Origin: CAISDA01 sp050258555
GTDB taxonomy: Bacteria; Bacteroidota; Ignavibacteria; UBA10030; UBA8401
Length of the DNA: 35,198 nucleotides
Direction: 5' to 3'
NCBI GenBank assembly: GCA_050258555.1
Contig: JBLMZA010000055.1
Coordinates: 1-35,198, forward strand
The first letter of the stretch is position 1. Every line of letters begins with the position of its first letter. Both the position numbers and the translations under genes were made by a program. The notes under the pieces are model-generated. The model was not told the DNA's origin. It did no database searches and was given only the letters and a program-made list of their open reading frames with translations. Below are positions 1 through 9,503 of this stretch, piece by piece.

Positions 1-1061
1 CGCGCATGTTCGGCTTCCCGCTGCATATCGGACACCTCACTTCGGGGGGCACGATGGCCAACATCGAGGCGCTCTGGGTCGCGCGCTCGCTGCATCCGTC
101 AAAAGCCGTCGCGTTTTCCTCGGCCGCACACTACACGCATAAGCGCATGTGCGGCGTGCTCCAGATTCCCTTCCGAGAAATCGCCATCGACACGAACGGC
201 CGCATGGATCTCGACGCGCTTGAAGAGGCGCTTCAATCGGGAGCAATCGGCACCATCGTCGCCACAATGGGCACCACATCGCTCGGCGCGGTCGATCCCT
301 TGGATCGGATCATTCCGCTTGCACAGAAATTCGGCGCGCGCGTTCATGCCGATGCGGCCTACGGAGGATTCTTCATGCTCAATGCGCGTGCGACGAATCC
401 TTCAATCGATCCCGCACCATTTCTTGCGCTCAAAGACTGCGACAGCATCGTCGTCGATCCGCACAAACACGGACTCCAGCCCTACGGCTGCGGCTGCATC
501 GTCTTCCGCGATCCTTCGGTCGGCACGCTCTATAAGCATGAATCGCCATACACATATTTTACGTCGAAGGACCTTCACCTCGGAGAAATCTCGCTTGAAT
601 GTTCGCGCGCCGGCGCCTCGGCTGCGGCGCTCTGGTGCACGCTCGAGTGCCTTCCTCTGGAAGCCGAACGCGGGCTCGGAGCGGTCATTGCCGCCACGCG
701 CGCCGCAGCGCTTCTGTGGCAGGATGCCGTGAAGGCCAGTCCCGTGCTTCTGCCCTTGGGCGAACCGGATCTCGACATCGTCGCCTATCTGCCGCGCACG
801 GATGCGTTCACCGCCTCGTCCGTCACGCAGGCATCGGAAACGCTCTTTCGCACGCTCATGGAACGCAAGGAGCGTCCGGTCTATCTTGCACTGCTCACAG
901 TGGAGAGCGCGGCTATTGCACAGAGGTATCCCGACTTCGTCTGCGACCGGCCGACCGCCTCGGTGATCCGATCGGTCCTGATGAAGCCGGAACACACGAA
1001 GTATGTGCCCATCCTCTTCCGGGATATTGAATCGGCAGTGCATGATATTCTGAATAAATAG
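1..1061 (+). CDS. PLP-dependent (group II) amino-acid decarboxylase, 5' truncated
   Basis: The reading frame is open to the left edge of the window, so the N-terminus lies outside and the first visible ATG (position 6) is probably internal. The fold-type I decarboxylase signatures are clear. A glycine-rich GHLTSGGTMAN segment opens the fragment, HADAAYGG (about residues 114-121 counted from that Met) holds the Asp that contacts the pyridine nitrogen, and VDPHKHG (Lys154) holds the Schiff-base lysine. This matches the family of aromatic-amino-acid, tyrosine, glutamate and aspartate decarboxylases. Such enzymes remove the alpha-carboxyl of an amino acid in the cytoplasm. The sequence does not reveal the substrate. 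The next gene starts 99 nt downstream on the same strand, and no operon link is evident. Confidence 0.85.
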   Translation, partial: RMFGFPLHIGHLTSGGTMANIEALWVARSLHPSKAVAFSSAAHYTHKRMCGVLQIPFREIAIDTNGRMDLDALEEALQSGAIGTIVATMGTTSLGAVDPLDRIIPLAQKFGARVHADAAYGGFFMLNARATNPSIDPAPFLALKDCDSIVVDPHKHGLQPYGCGCIVFRDPSVGTLYKHESPYTYFTSKDLHLGEISLECSRAGASAAALWCTLECLPLEAERGLGAVIAATRAAALLWQDAVKASPVLLPLGEPDLDIVAYLPRTDAFTASSVTQASETLFRTLMERKERPVYLALLTVESAAIAQRYPDFVCDRPTASVIRSVLMKPEHTKYVPILFRDIESAVHDILNK

Positions 1062-1160
1062 AGGAGTAATCTTCCAATCCGGCGCGGAAGGGAACATTCG
1101 TGCACGGTTTGCGCGTTATGATGGCAATTCAATAGTTCCATTCACGAAGGCGGAAATTGT

Positions 1161-3449
1161 ATGCATCGCACGGCACTCGCAGCGCTCATTTCACTTTGTA
1201 CTATTCTCACCGGCACTTTGGAAGCCCAGGAACAGACCGGCCGGCTTCGGGGCACGGTGCTCAATGCCGTGACGAAGGAGCCCATTGTCGGTGCGAGCAT
1301 TCTTCTCAACAACGGACCGCTTGGCGCGGCAACCGACGCCGACGGAGGCTTCGACATTGCGGGCATCCCGGTCGGCTCCTATCAGGTGAAGGTCACCGCC
1401 GTCGGTTTCATGCCGGTGGTGAAGACCGATGTCGTCATCACCAACGGACGGCCTGCCGTGCTTGCGATCGATCTCGCGGAATCGGTGCTCGAGTTTGAAG
1501 GCGTCACCGTGACGACGGATTTTTTCCAGAAGAATGTCGAATCGCCGGTGAGCGTGCAGACGCTCGGCGCCGAAGAAATCCGCAGGCTTCCCGGCGGGCT
1601 CGAGGATGTCGTACGCGCCGTGTCCATTCTTCCCGGCGTGGCGCAGGTGCAGGCCGGACGTAACGACCTGATCGTGCGCGGCGGAGCGCCGTCGGAAAAT
1701 CTCTTCGTCATCGACAATATCGAAGTCCCCAACATCAATCACTTCGGCACGCAGGGCGCCAGCGGCGGCCCGCTTTCCTTCATCAATCTCGATTATGTGA
1801 GCGAGACGTCATTCCGCAGCGGAGGCTTCGGCGCCCAGTACGGCGACAAGCTCTCGAGCGTGCTCACGATCGGACTCAAGGACGGACGCACAGACCGCAT
1901 CGGCGGCAAGGCCATGGTGGCGGCGACGCAGTTCGGACTCAACCTCGAGGGTCCGACGGGAGACGACGGTTCGTTCATCTTTTCGGCGCGGCGCAGCTAT
2001 CTCGATTTCATCTTCAAGGCGGCGGGATTCGGATTCGTGCCCGAGTACTGGGACTTCCTCGGCAAGTCGACATTCCGGCTCTCGGAGCATGACCGGCTCA
2101 CCATCGAAGCCATCGCCGCGCTCGACAATGTGAAGCAGTTCAACGACACGGAAAAGAAACGCTTCGATAATTCGCGCGTGCTCTCGAACGACCAGACGCA
2201 GGCTGTGGGAGGAATAAGCTGGCGGCATCTGCTCGGAAACGGCTACACGACCGTGACGCTCGGCCAGTCGTATGTCGATTTCTTCACGCAGCAGAACGAT
2301 TCGCTTCTGGTGCCGATCTTCACGAACACCTCGTATGAATACGAATCGTCGCTCAGAGCCGATCTCGTCTACCAGCTCTCGAAGCATGCCGAAGTCAGTG
2401 CGGGAGTCCAGGGCAAGATCATCCGCTTTGCAAGCGCGATGCGGCTCCGTCCCTTTGCGACGAATCTCGGCGGCGCTCCCCTTGCGGTCGACGCCGCATC
2501 CGATACGACCGCCTACAAAGCGGCCGCCTATCTCCAGTATTCGATGCAGCTCGGCCGGCTGCGCACGACTGCCGGCATACGCGCCGATCACTTCAGCGCG
2601 ATCGACCGGACGCTTGCCTGGTCTCCGCGCCTCACGGCCTCGTATGCGGTCGATGAGCTCACGACTGTCACAGCCAGCATCGGGCGCTATACGCAGGCGC
2701 CTTCCATGATCTGGCTCGTCTCGAATCCTTCGGTGAACCGGAAGCTGAAGCATCTCACGGCAACGCAGATCGTCGCCGGCATCGACCACTTGCTTGCATC
2801 CGATCTGAAAGTCAGCCTCGAAGTCTACGCGAAGCGCTATCTGGACTATCCGGCAAGCCTCACGCGCACGTATCTTGTGATGGCCAATACCGGCGCGGGT
2901 TTCGGCGGAGCCGAAGAGGGATTCGCCTCCTTCGGCACCGATCCGCTTTCAAGCGACGGCACGGGACGCGCGCGGGGCATCGAATTTTTCATACAGAAGA
3001 AGGCGTCCGAGACGCCGTATTACGGACTGGTGAGCGTCAGTTATAATCTTGCGGATTTTACGGCGATGGACGGCATCGAGCGTCCCGGAAGCTTCGATCA
3101 GCGCTGGATCGTCAATGCCGGAGGAGGATACATCTTCGATGAAAAGTGGGAAGCAAGCATGAAATTCCGTTTTGCGACTGGCCGGCCGTATACGCCATTC
3201 AATGCCGACGGCACGCAGGATCCATCGCGCTACAACAGCGCGCGCATCGATGTCAATCACAGCCTCGATCTCCGCATCGACCGGCGCTGGGCGATGAACG
3301 GGTGGGTGCTCGCGGCCAATCTCGACATACAGAACATCTATAATAGAAAGCCGGTGGATGCGCCGCGCTACAACGCCCGGCTGAAGCAGATCGAGAACAC
3401 CGGAAGCATCGGCATTCTGCCTTCGATCGGCATCAGCGCGGAATTCTGA
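1161..3449 (+). CDS. TonB-dependent outer-membrane receptor with carboxypeptidase-regulatory-like N-domain
   Basis: The 762-residue product starts with a Sec signal peptide (about residues 1-23, cleaved after LEAQ). A carboxypeptidase-D regulatory-like beta-sandwich follows (about 25-110, GTVLNAVTKEPIVGASI), then a plug domain (about 120-235) containing the RRLPGGLEDVVRAV and LIVRGGAPSENLFVIDN motifs usual in Bacteroidota receptors. The remainder is a beta-barrel ending in Phe, as expected for BAM substrates. It should import a ligand across the outer membrane using TonB energy; the ligand is unknown. There is no SusD-like partner next to it. It lacks the STN signalling domain found in the second receptor of this window (6755-9502), so it is probably a transporter rather than a surface sensor. 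Its stop codon abuts the stop of the convergent gene. Confidence 0.88.
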   Translation: MHRTALAALISLCTILTGTLEAQEQTGRLRGTVLNAVTKEPIVGASILLNNGPLGAATDADGGFDIAGIPVGSYQVKVTAVGFMPVVKTDVVITNGRPAVLAIDLAESVLEFEGVTVTTDFFQKNVESPVSVQTLGAEEIRRLPGGLEDVVRAVSILPGVAQVQAGRNDLIVRGGAPSENLFVIDNIEVPNINHFGTQGASGGPLSFINLDYVSETSFRSGGFGAQYGDKLSSVLTIGLKDGRTDRIGGKAMVAATQFGLNLEGPTGDDGSFIFSARRSYLDFIFKAAGFGFVPEYWDFLGKSTFRLSEHDRLTIEAIAALDNVKQFNDTEKKRFDNSRVLSNDQTQAVGGISWRHLLGNGYTTVTLGQSYVDFFTQQNDSLLVPIFTNTSYEYESSLRADLVYQLSKHAEVSAGVQGKIIRFASAMRLRPFATNLGGAPLAVDAASDTTAYKAAAYLQYSMQLGRLRTTAGIRADHFSAIDRTLAWSPRLTASYAVDELTTVTASIGRYTQAPSMIWLVSNPSVNRKLKHLTATQIVAGIDHLLASDLKVSLEVYAKRYLDYPASLTRTYLVMANTGAGFGGAEEGFASFGTDPLSSDGTGRARGIEFFIQKKASETPYYGLVSVSYNLADFTAMDGIERPGSFDQRWIVNAGGGYIFDEKWEASMKFRFATGRPYTPFNADGTQDPSRYNSARIDVNHSLDLRIDRRWAMNGWVLAANLDIQNIYNRKPVDAPRYNARLKQIENTGSIGILPSIGISAEF

Positions 3450-5126
3450 TCAGCCTTCCTGGCCGTTTTCCAGCTTTGCCGCAAACTCCGGATAAAGCTT
3501 TTTCATGCAGTCAGGACAGATGCCGTGCGTGAACTGCGCTTCGCTGTGCTGCGCCAGATACGATTCGAGCACATTCCAGTACCCGCGGTCGTCTCTGATC
3601 TTCTTGCATGAGGAACAGATCGGAATGAGTCCGCTCAATGTCTTGATATCGGCGAGCGCTTCCTGAAGTTCCTTGACGAGCTCTTCACGCTCGTGTTCGG
3701 CGCGTTTGCGCTCCGAGATATCGCGCACGAATTTCAGCACGTATTCCTCCTGCTCGTCCTCCTCCCCCATCCTGACGATGCGTTCGCTGATCTCCGCAGG
3801 CACGAGCGTGCCGTCCTTCTTCCGGTTGAGTTCCTCGAACCGCGCCGATCCGGTCTGTCTGAGCGACTCGAACTGGGCGATGACTGCATCGCGCGATTCC
3901 GGCGGATGGAGTTCTTCGATAGATTTGCCGCGCAACTCATCGAGCCCGTAGCCGTAGTGATCGCACGCCTGCTGATTGGCGTCGGTGATGCGGCGGTTCA
4001 TGTCGATCACGAGAATGCTGTCGTTGGCCTGCAACATCAGATTCTTATAGCGCGATTCGACCCGCAGCGCATCGAACGCGCGGGCGCGGCTGTTGACGAG
4101 CATCATCGTCATGAGCGAAAGAAGAATGCTCGCCCCAAAGCTGATGCCCGCCACAAGAATCGGGCGGTTTGTATCGAATCCGGCTTCAAACTGCGGCGTC
4201 GATGTGATGATGACCGTCCAATGATGCCCGGCGATTTCCACCCAGTTCTCGCTTCTGAAGCGCGGCACCTGTCCGGGCTTGTGTTTATCCGAAATGAACA
4301 TGAGCGATGTGTCGGAAACCGCGCGGTTGTCGTAGATCGCCATATCGGCGTCGCCTGCCTGCTCGCTGAAGAGACCCGACATGAGATCGTTCATGCGAAA
4401 CGGCGAATAGACCCATCCCAAAAGCTCCGCTCTCCGCGCGGCCGGAAACGGAGTGACGTTCTTTGTTTTGTAGACGGGAAGGTACATCAGAAAGCCCGCC
4501 TGCACGCCCTGATTGGTTTCCTGCACAAGCGTCACTTTTCCCGAGATCGCCGGACGTGCCGAATCGACTGCGAGCGCCATCGCCTTGTGCCGCACCGGTT
4601 CAGAAAACATGTCGTAGCCGAATGCGCGCAGATTGCGGTCGGAAAACGGCTCGAGATAGATGATCGAGGAATACACATCGCGCGCGCCCTTGGGCGTGAT
4701 CGTATACGAGGGATCAATCTCCCGCCTCACCGTCTGTATGTGCCGATCAAGGTCATTGGGCTTCACGATCATCGCGAAGCCGAGTCCCTGTATGCCGGGG
4801 TACTGGTGTTCGAGAAGGAGTGACTGATAATATTGGCGGAACTCCGCTCGCGTCACATGGTCTGAAGCAGCAAACAGTCCTTGCGCACCGCGCAGCACCT
4901 CCTCATATGTCCGCATGCGCTGCTGTATGCGCTGAAGGGTTTCACGGACGCGGATATCGAAGCTTGTCTGCATGTCCTCCTTGACGGAGCGGTCCGATAC
5001 ATCCCACAGAAACAGTGTGGCGGCGGAGAATGCCAGAAATACAATCCAGGGAAGATACTTGCCGTATGAAAACCAGGAGGTAAAACGAGTTAATTTAATG
5101 AACGACGACGGTTCGGTTGTCTGCAT
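3450..5126 (-). CDS. Membrane CHASE-PAS sensor with C-terminal CxxC...CxxC motif, no kinase domain
   Basis: The 558-residue protein has a transmembrane helix at about 24-43 and a periplasmic CHASE-type domain at about 70-300. A second helix lies at about 322-345, a PAS domain at about 357-475 and a short charged coil at 475-500. The end is a cysteine module: ICSSCKKIRDDRGYW (Cys504, Cys507) and HGICPDC (Cys537, Cys540), probably metal-binding. The same module is known at the end of other PAS, GAF and receiver proteins; its role is not established to my knowledge. No histidine kinase, GGDEF, EAL or phosphatase domain is present, so the output is unclear and a partner protein may be needed. A sigma70-like promoter lies just upstream (5162-5190). 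The gene is divergent from the transglutaminase-like gene and convergent with the TonB receptor. Confidence 0.85.
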   Translation of the reverse strand: MQTTEPSSFIKLTRFTSWFSYGKYLPWIVFLAFSAATLFLWDVSDRSVKEDMQTSFDIRVRETLQRIQQRMRTYEEVLRGAQGLFAASDHVTRAEFRQYYQSLLLEHQYPGIQGLGFAMIVKPNDLDRHIQTVRREIDPSYTITPKGARDVYSSIIYLEPFSDRNLRAFGYDMFSEPVRHKAMALAVDSARPAISGKVTLVQETNQGVQAGFLMYLPVYKTKNVTPFPAARRAELLGWVYSPFRMNDLMSGLFSEQAGDADMAIYDNRAVSDTSLMFISDKHKPGQVPRFRSENWVEIAGHHWTVIITSTPQFEAGFDTNRPILVAGISFGASILLSLMTMMLVNSRARAFDALRVESRYKNLMLQANDSILVIDMNRRITDANQQACDHYGYGLDELRGKSIEELHPPESRDAVIAQFESLRQTGSARFEELNRKKDGTLVPAEISERIVRMGEEDEQEEYVLKFVRDISERKRAEHEREELVKELQEALADIKTLSGLIPICSSCKKIRDDRGYWNVLESYLAQHSEAQFTHGICPDCMKKLYPEFAAKLENGQEG

Positions 5127-5161
5127 TGAGAAATGCTTTCATGAGGGTTCGATGGTGCGCT

Positions 5162-5190
5162 AATATAGATAAAACCGCCCTAAATCCCAA
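5162..5190 (-). promoter_or_regulatory. Predicted sigma70-like promoter for the CHASE-PAS gene
   Basis: Read on the minus strand, TTGGGA is followed by a 17-nt spacer and TATATT, about 35 nt before the start codon at 5126. It was found by eye; it rests on box quality, spacing and position. Confidence 0.45.
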
Positions 5191-5200
5191 ATGGTTCCTC

Positions 5201-5229
5201 TTGCATCTCGGGGAAAAATGCCTTATGCT
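5201..5229 (+). promoter_or_regulatory. Predicted sigma70-like promoter for the transglutaminase-like gene
   Basis: TTGCAT, a 17-nt spacer and TATGCT lie 44 nt before the ATG at 5274. The element sits back to back with the promoter of the CHASE-PAS gene, with only 10 nt between the two -35 boxes. A regulator bound here could affect both genes. Confidence 0.45.
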
Positions 5230-5273
5230 CTCTGAACCTTCACGATTCTGCTCATATTCCGGAGTATCGGTCC

Positions 5274-6713
5274 ATGACGATCCGCTCGCTGATTCTTTCG
5301 CTTCTTCTGCTCCCCCATTTCCTTTGCGCCCAGACGATTCCCGACAGCATCCGCGTTTCTATAGACAGGGGCGACTTCTCTGCGGCACAGGCATCGCTTC
5401 GCACGCTCATCGCATTGAAGGAAACCTCCGCACAGGCGCGTCTCGACTATGCATTCGAAATCGAGCGGATGGACCGCATCAGGAAGGATTTCCGGCGGAC
5501 GGAAACACAGGTGCTCTCGGCGCTCAAAAAATATTATCCCGATCTGACTTCGCAGGGGCTGCGCCGGTTCGAAGCCGACGGCTCATTGGAAATGATGACG
5601 ATCGACGGAGAAAGACGATATTTCAGCAATGCGGTGCCCAATCTCTTCCGCATCAACGCGGAGGCGAAGGAGCATCGGATCACGATGGAAGGAAAGCCGG
5701 AAGATCGGCTCGCGTCGTTTCTCGACTCGCTCGCGCCGGCGCTCGTGGCCGAGCATGAGAAAACGGGAAGGCGCCTTCTGCAGCCGCAGAAATTGACGCT
5801 CACATACACGATCACGGTCAGGCCCGATGCCGTCCCCGACGGCGAGATCGTGCGCTGCTGGATGCCGTATCCCCGTGAAGCGCAAGAGAGGCAGAGCGCG
5901 GTGCGCCTGATCTCGATGAGCGAGCCGCAGTATCTGATCGCCGAGAGCAACAGGCTTCAGCGTACGCTCTATGCGGAAAAAAAGGCGGCGAAGGGCGCGC
6001 CGACCGTTTTTACGATGACGGTCGAGTATGTCTGCGCATCGGACGATTACGGGGCGGGCGGCTCGCCGCTTGTGCCCGGGCTTACGCTCTCGCCCGATTC
6101 GGTGCGGGAATTCACGAGCGAGCGTCCGCCGCATATCGTCTTCACGCCGGAAATCCGGAAGCTCTCCCAGGAAATCGTCGGCGCCGAGCGCGATCCGCTC
6201 AAAAAAGCGCGGCTGATCTTCTCCTGGATCAGCACGCATATTCCCTGGGCAAGCGCGCGCGAATATTCGACGATCCCCAATATCTCCTCCTACTGTCTGG
6301 CAACGAAGCACGGCGACTGCGGCATCAAGACGCTGCTTTTTATGACGCTCGCGCGCCTCAACGGCATTCCTGCGAAGTGGCAGAGCGGATGGATGCTTCA
6401 TCCTGTGGAGGTAAATCTGCATGATTGGTGCGAAATCTTTCTGGACGGATACGGCTGGGTACCGGTCGATCAGTCGGCGGGTTTGCGGGATGCAAAGGAC
6501 GAGCGCGTGAAGTATTATTATCTCGGCGCCACCGATTCCTACCGCTTCATCGTGAACGACGATTACAGCCGCGAGATCTATCCGGCGAAAATCTTTCCCC
6601 GCAGCGAGACGGTCGACTTTCAGCGCGGCGAGCTCGAGTGGCGCGGAGGCAATCTCTATTTCGACACCTGGTCATATAGGATGGATGTGAAGTACGAGCC
6701 TGCGCGGCCGTAA
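5274..6713 (+). CDS. Secreted transglutaminase-like (papain-fold) protein
   Basis: The 479-residue product has a signal peptide (about 1-19, ending FLCAQ), so it acts in or beyond the periplasm. The C-terminal half carries a transglutaminase-core domain with the full triad: Cys349 in HGDCG, His383 in NLHDWCE and Asp399 in VPVDQSAG. Bacterial members may act as proteases, amidases or cross-linkers. The true reaction here cannot be told from sequence. The N-terminal part (about 25-165) is a helical region of unknown role. Residues 170-260 look beta-rich, as is common just before this domain. A GGAG sits 9 nt before the ATG, and a sigma70-like promoter lies at 5201-5229. The gene stands alone, divergent from the CHASE-PAS sensor and convergent with the FecR-linked receptor gene. 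Confidence 0.82.
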   Translation: MTIRSLILSLLLLPHFLCAQTIPDSIRVSIDRGDFSAAQASLRTLIALKETSAQARLDYAFEIERMDRIRKDFRRTETQVLSALKKYYPDLTSQGLRRFEADGSLEMMTIDGERRYFSNAVPNLFRINAEAKEHRITMEGKPEDRLASFLDSLAPALVAEHEKTGRRLLQPQKLTLTYTITVRPDAVPDGEIVRCWMPYPREAQERQSAVRLISMSEPQYLIAESNRLQRTLYAEKKAAKGAPTVFTMTVEYVCASDDYGAGGSPLVPGLTLSPDSVREFTSERPPHIVFTPEIRKLSQEIVGAERDPLKKARLIFSWISTHIPWASAREYSTIPNISSYCLATKHGDCGIKTLLFMTLARLNGIPAKWQSGWMLHPVEVNLHDWCEIFLDGYGWVPVDQSAGLRDAKDERVKYYYLGATDSYRFIVNDDYSREIYPAKIFPRSETVDFQRGELEWRGGNLYFDTWSYRMDVKYEPARP

Positions 6714-6754
6714 GATGGAGAGGTCTCTTCCCTTCCCGACCGGCACACACGCTC

Positions 6755-9502
6755 TCAGAGCCTGACGGCAAAGCCGAGCGAGGGAAGGATCGGCCATAGC
6801 TTGATCTCTTCCTTGTAGGGCCGGCCGGTGCTGTCGAACCGGTAATGATACGCCTGTATGTTCGTGCTGTTGAAGAGATTGCTCACATCGAGGAAGACCG
6901 TCGAGAGGCTGCCGAAGAGATGGAACTCCTTCGCGATATTCAGATCGACGCGCGTGTAGACCGGCAGATAATCGGAATTGGGAACCGGAGCGGGCTGCCA
7001 TTCCCAGATGCGCTTCGTAAAATTGATCGCCGCCGATGAGGGCGTGTACGGATACCCGCTGCCGTAGACGAAGCGCGTGCTGAGACTCCAGTCCCTGCCC
7101 AGCCGGAATTCTCCGGTCGCAGCCAGCGTGTGGCGCTGATCGGTGTAGCGCGGGAATGTCGTTTCGATTCCGTTGAGCATCGCCGTCTGCCGCGCCACCA
7201 GATAGCCGTAGCTGATCCAGCCGTAGAAGACGGGCGTCGAATAAATCAGCTGCATGTCGATGCCGTGCGCATAGCCTTCGGCATCGTTCTTTCGAGAATA
7301 ATTCACCACGCCCTGCGTCGTGACGGAGGCGGTGATGAGATTGTCGTACTGCTTGCGGAAGATCTCCGCCTTGATGCGCACGAAATCCGTGGACGACTCC
7401 CCGGCCGCGGCCTCGTAGTCGAGTCCGATAATATAGTGCACGGCATGCTGCGACTGCGTGTTGGTATCGGCGGCAAACGGATAGGCGATCTGCCGGTAGA
7501 CGGGCGACTGATAATAATGCCCCCATGCCGCGCGCAGCATGAGCCCTGGCGCGGCCCGATACGAGAGATTGAGCCGAGGGCTCAGCGTCAGGTCCCTGTT
7601 GAGATCGAAATAATCGGCGCGCGCTCCGGCATTGAGAAGCAGACGATCCGAGACCTGCACGATGTTCTCGAGATATGCCGATAACTTATAGGAGCGCACA
7701 TCGATGCCGTCCTGCACCTGATCGGCCGTGTTCACGAGCCGGTGCGAAGCGGTCGTGTCGGGAAAAGAGTATTCGTTCGTGAACTCGTCGATCGTCTCGC
7801 TCTGAAGCATCGACTGCATGTATTCGATGGACTGGATATCGGCCCCCGCTTTGAAGCCGTAGCGCGAGGAGAACTGGTAATCGAGCGATGCGTTGAACTC
7901 GACCGTGCGGATGCGCAGTTCGTTCCGATAGTCGCGCACCCAGCGGCTGTTGTAGAAATACGTCCGCTGCGGATTCACGCCGGTGTAATCGTAGATATTG
8001 TCCCGCCAGGAATTCTCATTCTCCCTCTGCCCGTAAAACGAGATTTCGCTGCGTATGACGGCACGCGATGAAAGGATCTGCGTGAGCTGCAGCGCGGCCA
8101 TGTCGCTGTAATAGGTGGCATGGGCCATGGACGAATCGGTAATCTGCTGATGGTTCGTATAGCGTGCGCCCGTCTGGTCCTGTCCGATCCACGTGAAGGC
8201 CGGTTCGTACTTCCTGTGCGCATCGGCCGAAAAATCGTCCCCCGAATGGATAAGCTTCAGCACGAGCTTCGAGTGGGGCGCAGGCGCATACGAGAACACT
8301 CCCTGCACGTCGTAGAACGACGGATGGAAGTACGCGCCGTCCTCCATGTCGATGAGCTTCATGAGATATTCGAAATAGCTTTTGCGCCCTCCGATGATGA
8401 ACGATCCTTTATCGCCGATCGGCCCTTCGGCCACCGCATTCAATTCCAAGAGGCTCAGTCCGGCCATGCCCTCGAAGCGGTCGCGGCTGCCTTCGCGGTA
8501 TTCGATCGCGAGCACGGAGCTCATCTTGTCGCCGTAGCGCGCGGTGAACCCTCCCGTGATGAGGTCCATCTTCCTGATCATATCGGCATTGAAGATGCCG
8601 ATGCTCGCATTCGAGACTTCCTTCACGTGAAAGGGATCGTAGACCTGCGTGCCGTTGACGATCACGAGATTCTCGTCCTGGTTGCCGCCCCGCACGTTGA
8701 AGCGCGAACTGAACTCGTTGTTGGTCGAGACGCCGGGCAGCATCTGCACAGAACGCATCACATCGGGGATGAGCGATGTCACGTGCTTGATCGTTTCGCT
8801 CTGGAGCGTGAGCGCATTCACGTCCGATTCTGTGCCGTCGTCGATCCGGTGCGCATAGACGGTGACATCCTGCAGGATGACATCGGTCGATGTGAGCATG
8901 ATGACCGTGTGCGTGTCGCTGGAAAGCTCGATCGGCAGCTCTTCCGTCTTATAGCCGACGAATGCGCAGCGCACCAGGCACGGTCCCGGCGGCAGCGCGA
9001 TCGAAAACCGTCCCGCCGCATCGCTCGATGCGCCGAGCGCGGTGCCTTCGATCACGATCGTGGCGAAAGGAAGCGGCTCGTTGGTCGAATAATCGCGCAC
9101 CTCGCCCGAGAGCGTGACCGATTCCGTCTTCGCCTGCGGCAGCCGCCGGATGATGATGCGGTCGTTGATCCTGTTGAAGGCAAGCGAGAAGCGCCGGGAC
9201 AATTCCCCCAGCAGCACATCGAGCGTAGTAGATTCATGATCGAGCGTGAAGGATTCGGCAGGCGGGATTTCATCTTTCATATAGACGAATGTGAAGCGCG
9301 TCTGCGCCTCGACTTTCGCAAGGATGGCCGCAAGCGTCTGTGCTTCGCTTCCCACGCGCACCCGGAAGGCGCGAAGATCCTGCACCGCATCGCCCTGCCG
9401 TGCCGATGGCTGCGATGTCTGCGCCGCGGCGTCCGCGCCGAAGGCCTGCAGCGCGAAGAACAGCGCGAGGGCGGCTCGTCCGATCACACATGATGGTCTC
9501 AT
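6755..9502 (-). CDS. TonB-dependent receptor with STN signalling domain, FecA-like role
   Basis: The 915-residue product has, in order, a signal peptide (about 1-28), an STN (secretin/TonB short N-terminal) domain at about 52-120 and a carboxypeptidase-regulatory-like domain at about 130-205. The plug follows at about 225-335 (MLPGVSTNNEFSSRFNVRGG), then a long beta-barrel. In the FecA/FpvA paradigm the STN domain reaches into the periplasm and passes ligand occupancy to a FecR-type protein. The gene immediately upstream, one base away, encodes exactly such a FecR, preceded by an ECF sigma factor, so the three very likely form one signalling operon. The ligand is unknown. No SusD-like gene or siderophore gene is adjacent. 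Confidence 0.9.
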   Translation of the reverse strand: MRPSCVIGRAALALFFALQAFGADAAAQTSQPSARQGDAVQDLRAFRVRVGSEAQTLAAILAKVEAQTRFTFVYMKDEIPPAESFTLDHESTTLDVLLGELSRRFSLAFNRINDRIIIRRLPQAKTESVTLSGEVRDYSTNEPLPFATIVIEGTALGASSDAAGRFSIALPPGPCLVRCAFVGYKTEELPIELSSDTHTVIMLTSTDVILQDVTVYAHRIDDGTESDVNALTLQSETIKHVTSLIPDVMRSVQMLPGVSTNNEFSSRFNVRGGNQDENLVIVNGTQVYDPFHVKEVSNASIGIFNADMIRKMDLITGGFTARYGDKMSSVLAIEYREGSRDRFEGMAGLSLLELNAVAEGPIGDKGSFIIGGRKSYFEYLMKLIDMEDGAYFHPSFYDVQGVFSYAPAPHSKLVLKLIHSGDDFSADAHRKYEPAFTWIGQDQTGARYTNHQQITDSSMAHATYYSDMAALQLTQILSSRAVIRSEISFYGQRENENSWRDNIYDYTGVNPQRTYFYNSRWVRDYRNELRIRTVEFNASLDYQFSSRYGFKAGADIQSIEYMQSMLQSETIDEFTNEYSFPDTTASHRLVNTADQVQDGIDVRSYKLSAYLENIVQVSDRLLLNAGARADYFDLNRDLTLSPRLNLSYRAAPGLMLRAAWGHYYQSPVYRQIAYPFAADTNTQSQHAVHYIIGLDYEAAAGESSTDFVRIKAEIFRKQYDNLITASVTTQGVVNYSRKNDAEGYAHGIDMQLIYSTPVFYGWISYGYLVARQTAMLNGIETTFPRYTDQRHTLAATGEFRLGRDWSLSTRFVYGSGYPYTPSSAAINFTKRIWEWQPAPVPNSDYLPVYTRVDLNIAKEFHLFGSLSTVFLDVSNLFNSTNIQAYHYRFDSTGRPYKEEIKLWPILPSLGFAVRL

Positions 9503-9503
9503 G

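Noticed and set aside
8120..9493. A 457-codon plus-strand open frame opposite the STN receptor
   Set aside because: It is antisense to well-conserved STN, regulatory and plug domains. Its composition is Arg/His/Asp heavy and no family is recognisable.
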